Of a DNA stretch of 7,322 nucleotides, positions 1 through 4,054 are shown one piece after another. Made by a program: the position numbers and the translations under genes. The notes beneath the pieces were generated by a model. It ran no database searches. It was given only the letters and a program-made list of their open reading frames with translations, and had not been told where the DNA came from. The stretch comes from Bacteroidota bacterium (GTDB taxonomy: Bacteria > Zhuqueibacterota > JdFR-76 > DREG01), in contig JAUXJX010000089.1 of the NCBI GenBank assembly GCA_030624545.1, positions 1-7,322 of the forward strand, given 5' to 3'. How positions within the stretch are numbered: position 1 is the first letter of the stretch; every line of letters starts with the position of its first letter.

Positions 1-2
1 AC

Positions 3-1982
3 GAACCTGGAGACAGCACGCGAATTGTTTTCGCTCCGCTCGCACCTGAACAGCAACATGGAGAAGTAGGACAATTCGTAGCCAGGCTGTTGGTGCAAAA
101 CCATTACCGGAAAAGACAGCTGGATGATTCCCTCTCCTCCAAAACATTTGATCGCTATTTGGAAAAGCTGGATTACCGCCGTCTCTATTTTCTGGAGTCC
201 GACATCCGGTTTTTCGAGCAATACCGTTACCAATTTGACGACCTCCTTCGTGCCGCGGACGTGCAGCCCGCATACGATATATTCAACATATATCAAAACC
301 GGTTGGCCGAGCGACTCGAATACGTCTTCGAGAGACTGAATCATGAGTTTGATTTCACCATTGACGAATACCTCGAGTATGACCGCGACGACGCACCCTG
401 GCCAAAAGGCAAAGCAGAACTCGATGAACTGTGGCGCAAGTATTTGAAAGAAGCTGTCCTGAGTCTCAAACTGGCGGGAAAAGATTGGGAGAGCACCTCC
501 GAGACCGTGAGGAAAAGGTACGAGAGAATTAAGAAGAATGTCAGCCAGTATCAGAGCGAGGATATTTTTCAAATTTTGATGAACGCTTTGTCCGAATCAT
601 TCGATCCTCACACAAATTATTTCTCACCCAAGAATTTCGATAATTTCATGATTCAAATGAGCCAGTCTTTTGAGGGTATAGGCGCCAGGTTGTCCACGGA
701 AGATGATTACACCATAGTCGTCGAAATCGTGCCCGGCGGGCCAGCGGATAAAGGCAATCTTCTTCATGTAAAAGACAAGATCACCGGCGTCGCACAGGAT
801 TCCGACGGTGAAATGGTCGATGTGATCGGCTGGCGAATTGACGACGTGGTGCAATTGATTCGCGGAAAAAAGGGAACGACCGTTCGTCTGCAAATCTTGA
901 AAGCGGATGCAGAACCGGGCGCCCCTTCGGTTACAATCGCCATCGTGCGGGATAAGGTTAAAATCGAGGACCAGGCAGCCAAAAGCGATACAATCGAAAT
1001 TCAGCATGAAGGCAGTGATTTCAAATTCGGCGTTATCCGGATCCCCGCATTCTACTCGGATTTCAGCGCGCGGCAAAAGGGCGACCCGGACTACAAAAGC
1101 ACCACCCGGGATGTCACAAAACTAATACAAGAGTTGAAACGGGAAAATGTTGACGGCATCATCATCGATCTTCGGCGCAATGGCGGTGGTCTGTTGGATG
1201 AGGCCGTCGGTCTGACCGGCCTATTTATCGATAAAGGGCCGGTGGTTCAGGTACGCGACACAAGGGGAAGGGTCAGCGTCGAGAAGGACAAACATCCCGG
1301 CACAGCCTATGACGGCCCCCTGGCAGTTCTTATTGACCACTTTAGCGCGTCGGCTTCGGAGATTTTTACGGCGGCCATCCAGGACTACGACCGCGGAATC
1401 GTTATTGGCAGCCAGTCCTTTGGCAAGGGAACCGTGCAGAGACCCATTGATTTGAACCGGTTCATAAAAAATGTTCCCGGCAAATTGGGTCAAGTCAAAC
1501 TGACCATTGCCAAATTTTATCGAATCGATGGAGGCAGCACGCAACACGTCGGTGTCATTCCCGACATTACGTTTCCATCGCAGGCCGATTTCATGGAAGT
1601 CGGGGAAAGTTCCAGGGAAAATGCACTTCTGTGGGACCGCATAGATCCAATCCGCTATGATCCTGCGACCGATGTGTCAGGATTAGTCCCGAATTTGGAG
1701 CAGCGGCATAACCTGCGCCTGGCCAATGACGCCGACTACGCAGGCCTCTTGGAGAGACTGGAAGAATTTGAAGAACGCCGGAAGAGAAATAAGACTTCAC
1801 TAAACGAAGCAGTACGGAAAAAGGAAAGAGAAGAAGCAGAAAAAAAGAAAGACCAGAATAAGACCGAAGGTGAGTCTACTGACAGTGGGCGCGACTCGAT
1901 GCAGGAAAAATTGAAGAAAGATCTCTTGCTAAAAGAAAGCGCACGTGTCCTTGGCGATTATATTCTGCTGGCCAAGAAATAG
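3..1982 (+). CDS. prc: Tail-specific (C-terminal processing) protease Prc, 5'-partial
   Basis: This is a periplasmic serine protease of family S41 (Prc/Tsp type), which degrades or trims envelope proteins from their C-termini. The frame is open to the left edge. The first in-frame TTG (position 90) is not the start, because the 29 codons before it still match the conserved Prc N-terminal helical region (PEQQHGEV, then HYRK and FDRYL). About 659 residues are visible against 682 in E. coli; probably only the signal peptide and a few residues are missing. In order, numbered on the visible frame: helical N-terminal domain about 1-215; PDZ domain about 222-300 (EGIGARL, DVIGWRIDDVV); S41 core with RRNGGG; nucleophile Ser450 in FSASASE (codon 1350-1352); Lys475 in FGKGTVQ (1425-1427), 25 residues later; Gln479. 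This spacing equals the E. coli Ser452/Lys477/Gln481 arrangement. A C-terminal DUF3340-like part (LLWDRIDP) follows, then a Lys/Glu-rich stretch. It converges on the transporter gene. Confidence 0.96.
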   Translation, partial: EPGDSTRIVFAPLAPEQQHGEVGQFVARLLVQNHYRKRQLDDSLSSKTFDRYLEKLDYRRLYFLESDIRFFEQYRYQFDDLLRAADVQPAYDIFNIYQNRLAERLEYVFERLNHEFDFTIDEYLEYDRDDAPWPKGKAELDELWRKYLKEAVLSLKLAGKDWESTSETVRKRYERIKKNVSQYQSEDIFQILMNALSESFDPHTNYFSPKNFDNFMIQMSQSFEGIGARLSTEDDYTIVVEIVPGGPADKGNLLHVKDKITGVAQDSDGEMVDVIGWRIDDVVQLIRGKKGTTVRLQILKADAEPGAPSVTIAIVRDKVKIEDQAAKSDTIEIQHEGSDFKFGVIRIPAFYSDFSARQKGDPDYKSTTRDVTKLIQELKRENVDGIIIDLRRNGGGLLDEAVGLTGLFIDKGPVVQVRDTRGRVSVEKDKHPGTAYDGPLAVLIDHFSASASEIFTAAIQDYDRGIVIGSQSFGKGTVQRPIDLNRFIKNVPGKLGQVKLTIAKFYRIDGGSTQHVGVIPDITFPSQADFMEVGESSRENALLWDRIDPIRYDPATDVSGLVPNLEQRHNLRLANDADYAGLLERLEEFEERRKRNKTSLNEAVRKKEREEAEKKKDQNKTEGESTDSGRDSMQEKLKKDLLLKESARVLGDYILLAKK

Positions 1983-2043
1983 AAATTTTTCCCTATAGTC
2001 CCCTCTCGAAAGTCTGTTGCAAAACGCTGTTGAGATTTCCCAT

Positions 2044-2091
2044 GCCTGTCATTTCCGCATGTATCAGGCTTGTCCCTGCGAAGGCAGGGGC
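2044..2091. repeat. Pair of intergenic hairpins after prc
   Basis: Two small palindromes lie back to back. The first has arms gcctg (2044-2048) and caggc (2065-2069), with an inner cat/atg pair around a short loop. The second has perfect arms ccctgc (2074-2079) and gcaggg (2084-2089) around gaag, extendable by a wobble pair and a G-C pair to 2072-2091. Neither is followed by a T-run, so they are not canonical intrinsic terminators. They resemble the short dispersed extragenic palindromes common in bacterial genomes. That family link is from memory; no second copy is obvious in this window. Confidence 0.55.
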
Positions 2092-2103
2092 GGGTATCTA
2101 TTG

Positions 2104-2169
2104 AAAGAGGTTCAAACTAGATCCTTCATCCGCCTGCGGCGGATTCAGGATGACATTTTGAATCTCTTT
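2104..2169. repeat. Nested 66-bp inverted repeat between convergent genes
   Basis: Outer arms are 2104-2116 (aaagaggttcaaa) and 2157-2169 (tttgaatctcttt), complementary at 12 of 13 positions; the exception can form G-U when the top strand is transcribed. Inside lies a second stem, atcct (2121-2125) with aggat (2147-2151). After a symmetric tc/tc interior loop comes a perfect 7-bp stem, atccgcc (2128-2134) with ggcggat (2138-2144), around a 3-base loop. The structure ends two bases from the transporter stop codon and lies about 120 bases after the prc stop, so it could act as a bidirectional transcript end or 3' stabiliser. The core on the minus strand (tgtcatcctgaa...ggatct) resembles a widely dispersed intergenic repeat known to me from many genomes; this was not searched. 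Confidence 0.7.
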
Positions 2170-2171
2170 GC

Positions 2172-3473
2172 CTATTCTGCAACAACCCCCTTCCTCCCCG
2201 ATAACCTCACCCCTTCCTCTTCATCGACGAAATGTAACAGCACACCACCAATCACAAAGAAGACAATGACTATGGACACTCCCACCCGCTGGCTACCAAA
2301 AGCGCCGGTAAGGATTCCCAGGAGCAGGGGTCCCAGAAACGCAGTTGCCTTGCCGGAAAAAGCGAAAAACCCGAAAACTTCCGCCTCCATGTTGCGAGGC
2401 ACAAACCTTCCCATGAGCGAGCGGCTCGCGGCCTGGTTTGGGCCTGAGAGAAGCCCGATGATCACTCCGGCGACCCAAAACCATTCTCTCGACGGCGCAA
2501 ACACCGCAATGATAGCCGCTAGCGTCAATCCGACCAAGCTGATCATGATTGTTTTCTTGCCCCCCAATATATCGTCCAGAAAACCAAACGAGAATGCACC
2601 GATACCGGCCCCAACATTTAGCACAATACCGAATACTATGATTTCCTCAATGGTGAAGTTAAATGTCCCGGCCGCATAAATGCCGCCAAAGGCAAAAATG
2701 GTGACGAGACCGTCGTTGTAAATTAACCGGGCCACCAGCAATCTCACAATCTGCCGGTACTGTCTGATTTCCGTGAATGTCTGAGCCAATTGTTTATAAC
2801 TCGCTTTGAAGATATTCTCTTCGCTGGCAGCAAGCTTTGCCTTTTTCTCTTTTACCCAAAGAAATGTGGGAATACTGAAAATGACAAACCAGGCCGCCAC
2901 GAGCAAGTTGGTGGCACGAACATTCTGGTAGGCCTCTTTGCTAAAGCCGAACCAGGGCGTTTCGGGATAGACGAATCCAACCAGGGCGATGACCATGGCA
3001 GCCAGACCGCCGACATAGCCAATCGACCAGCCATAGCCGGATACTCGCCCTATCTTCTCCGGGGGGGCTATGTCTGGCAAAAAGGCGTTGTAGAAAACTG
3101 CTCCCATCTCAAACGCAATATTGGCAATCACAAACCAGAAGAGTGCCTTCATCGTCTGGCCCGGTTCAGCGCCATACAACAGAATGCTGCCAATGACACA
3201 GACGCAGGTCGTGATGAACAAAAAGAGTTTGCGATAGGTCCCGCGGTCAGCTATTGTCCCCATAATGGGAGACAATAGCGCCACAGTAATTGCAGCTACG
3301 GTCACTGCTCGAGACCAAAGAACGGTACCGACCATACTGTTTTCGACATGGTAATCGGTAAAGTAGGCCGCGTAAATAAAGGTCACCACCAAGGTAGTAA
3401 ACGGTGAATTGGCGAAGTCGTACATACACCAGGAAAAGACAGTGCGACGATCCAGGGCAGGATCTGATTTCAT
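2172..3473 (-). CDS. MFS transporter, UMF1/Atg22-like family
   Basis: This is a predicted inner-membrane major facilitator of the UMF1 group, related to the fungal vacuolar effluxer Atg22. Its bacterial substrate is unknown. The 433 residues contain about twelve hydrophobic segments. Family marks are: N-terminal SWCMYDFANSPFTT (14-27), the YD-x-ANS signature of this family; MFS motif-A-like GTIADRGTYRK (72-82) between helices 2 and 3; a charged central cytoplasmic loop (about 207-240); YNDGLVTIFAFGGIYA (251-266); and SRSLMGRFVPRNMEAEVFGFF (350-370) near helix 11. Length is normal for the family and no disruption is seen. The ATG (complement of 3471-3473) is preceded by only a weak GGA Shine-Dalgarno at about 6 nt, but it sits directly before the conserved N-terminus. 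It is divergent from the downstream outer-membrane gene and convergent with prc. A sigma70-like promoter lies about 30-60 bases upstream. I am sure of the family but give no transport specificity. Confidence 0.93.
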   Translation of the reverse strand: MKSDPALDRRTVFSWCMYDFANSPFTTLVVTFIYAAYFTDYHVENSMVGTVLWSRAVTVAAITVALLSPIMGTIADRGTYRKLFLFITTCVCVIGSILLYGAEPGQTMKALFWFVIANIAFEMGAVFYNAFLPDIAPPEKIGRVSGYGWSIGYVGGLAAMVIALVGFVYPETPWFGFSKEAYQNVRATNLLVAAWFVIFSIPTFLWVKEKKAKLAASEENIFKASYKQLAQTFTEIRQYRQIVRLLVARLIYNDGLVTIFAFGGIYAAGTFNFTIEEIIVFGIVLNVGAGIGAFSFGFLDDILGGKKTIMISLVGLTLAAIIAVFAPSREWFWVAGVIIGLLSGPNQAASRSLMGRFVPRNMEAEVFGFFAFSGKATAFLGPLLLGILTGAFGSQRVGVSIVIVFFVIGGVLLHFVDEEEGVRLSGRKGVVAE

Positions 3474-3487
3474 AATTTATCCAATGT

Positions 3488-3515
3488 TTGAAAGAAAATT
3501 TCTCCAAGTTACAAT
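3488..3515 (+). promoter_or_regulatory. Sigma70-like promoter, divergent from the MFS promoter
   Basis: TTGAAA (3488-3493, 5/6 to TTGACA), a 16-base spacer and TACAAT (3510-3515, 5/6 to TATAAT) form a good top-strand promoter. The start would be near 3522. No protein gene follows for over 500 bases, but an intrinsic terminator sits about 60-90 bases downstream. Its -10 overlaps the -10 of the oppositely directed transporter promoter, so polymerase could probably occupy only one at a time. Confidence 0.42.
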
Positions 3516-3534
3516 ATGCCTCATTCAATGTCAA
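3506..3534 (-). promoter_or_regulatory. Sigma70-like promoter of the MFS gene
   Basis: On the minus strand there is a perfect -35 TTGACA (complement of 3529-3534), then a 17-base spacer, then a weak -10 TAACTT (complement of 3506-3511). The start point would fall near 3499, giving a 5' leader of about 25 nt before the transporter ATG. The perfect -35 with ideal spacing in the right place supports the call; the -10 matches the consensus at only 3 of 6 positions. The -10 overlaps the -10 of an opposite promoter at 3488-3515. Confidence 0.5.
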
Positions 3535-3612
3535 GGTTTGATCAATGCTGTACAAATTTTTTCATCTTTTTTGCAACCAGGAAATGACCTCATGCAATTT
3601 CCTGTTTTTTTT
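3522..3612 (+). ncRNA. Candidate small RNA of about 90 nt
   Basis: This is inferred from a promoter (3488-3515) and a Rho-independent terminator (3578-3612) on the same strand with no supported gene between them. The transcript would include a U-rich unpaired stretch (3557-3572) before the terminator hairpin, as seen in many Hfq-type small RNAs. A 19-codon ORF (3528-3587) starts at an ATG without a Shine-Dalgarno and stops inside the hairpin, so a leader peptide is possible but unsupported. The 5' end is only approximate. No known RNA family was recognised. Confidence 0.33.
3578..3612 (+). terminator. Rho-independent terminator
   Basis: A perfect 8-bp stem, caggaaat (3578-3585) with atttcctg (3597-3604), encloses an 11-base loop and is followed directly by eight Ts (3605-3612). 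It is functional only in the top-strand direction, since the other side lacks a T-run in the right place. A further 7-bp inverted repeat, gtacaaa (3550-3556) and tttgtac (3610-3616), frames it. There is no upstream top-strand protein gene for it to end, because the gene to its left is on the minus strand. Confidence 0.7.
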
Positions 3613-3919
3613 GTACTTAAGAATATGGAATCAAAGTGGCTCAGCCAAAAAAATTCATAGATCCCGCTCATTCTTTGAAACCTATATTTAGCTATCTAGT
3701 TACAGGGTTACAAATGCCGGCAATTGCAGACATGAAATTTTTTCGGAATGCAAATGGCTGCTAAGATGTTCTTTAAAACAGAAGTGAAAATCGCTAGCGA
3801 AACCAATTGGAATGTTCGATACGAATCACATAGGGCTTGTTCAAGGTCATCCGTAGTATAGTAATGACGAGCAATGTGGTTCACATAACCCGGAGATTGA
3901 CGCAAGAAATAGGAAAGAA

Positions 3920-4018
3920 AGATGAAACCACAGAGGGCGCAGAGCTCTCTCCGTGAACTAAAGATGATGTCCCCGGTGTTCTTCCTTGATGCGACTCGGT
4001 GGACTCTGTGGTTAATCT
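3920..4018. repeat. MITE-like inverted-repeat element
   Basis: Perfect 10-bp terminal inverted repeats, aaccacagag (3926-3935) and ctctgtggtt (4004-4013), bound an 88-bp unit. With a one-base bulge the match extends outward to agat (3920) and atct (4018). Inside, the arms keep partial complementarity (cagag/ctcgg-type segments). The ends match, from memory, a dispersed accacagag-type intergenic element seen in many environmental genomes. It contains no ORF, so any mobility would need a transposase supplied in trans. It ends 36 bases before the start of the large outer-membrane gene, so it may supply or disturb that gene's promoter or 5' leader. Confidence 0.6.
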
Positions 4019-4041
4019 ATTGAGAATACTAGAACCCGAAC

Positions 4042-4048
4042 GAGGTGA
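4042..4048 (+). promoter_or_regulatory. Shine-Dalgarno of the outer-membrane protein gene
   Basis: gaggtga is a 7-base match to the anti-Shine-Dalgarno, 6 bases before the ATG at 4055. It fixes the start just ahead of a signal peptide. Confidence 0.88.
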
Positions 4049-4054
4049 GATAAA

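Larger units (their letters stand above)
3474..4054. other. 581-base intergenic region between divergent genes
   Basis: This AT-rich gap holds the transporter promoter, a divergent promoter with terminator, several short palindromes (tgccggca 3715-3722, gcaattgc 3720-3727, tcgctagcga 3791-3800, ccaattgg 3803-3810) and a MITE-like element at 3920-4018. A 65-codon minus-strand frame (3708-3905) has no good ribosome binding site and a TTG start. Its part YTTDDLEQALCDSYRTF faintly recalls the C-terminus of IS630-type transposases, but this is too weak to annotate as a gene. I see no convincing promoter for the downstream gene at 4055. Confidence 0.7.

Noticed and set aside
624..1076. 150-codon minus-strand frame inside prc
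   Set aside because: The plus strand here encodes the conserved Prc PDZ domain; the reverse frame shows no family features.
2017..2679. 220-codon plus-strand frame
   Set aside because: It starts in the hairpin-rich gap and runs antisense to the transporter C-terminus. The Pro/Thr/Ser-rich translation is a shadow of hydrophobic codons read in reverse.
3409..3660. 83-codon plus-strand frame across the transporter start and the gap
   Set aside because: It crosses the promoter region and the intrinsic terminator, has no ribosome binding site and resembles no family.
3837..3864. TTGTTC with TATAGT/TAGTAA as a promoter
   Set aside because: Spacing to the better -10 is only 14 bases, and the 16-base option has a poor hexamer.
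3897..3925. TTGACG (3897-3902) as a -35 for the gene at 4055
   Set aside because: At 16-18 bases downstream only AGATGA-like hexamers occur, with no TATAAT-like -10. It also sits at the MITE border, 130 bases from the gene.
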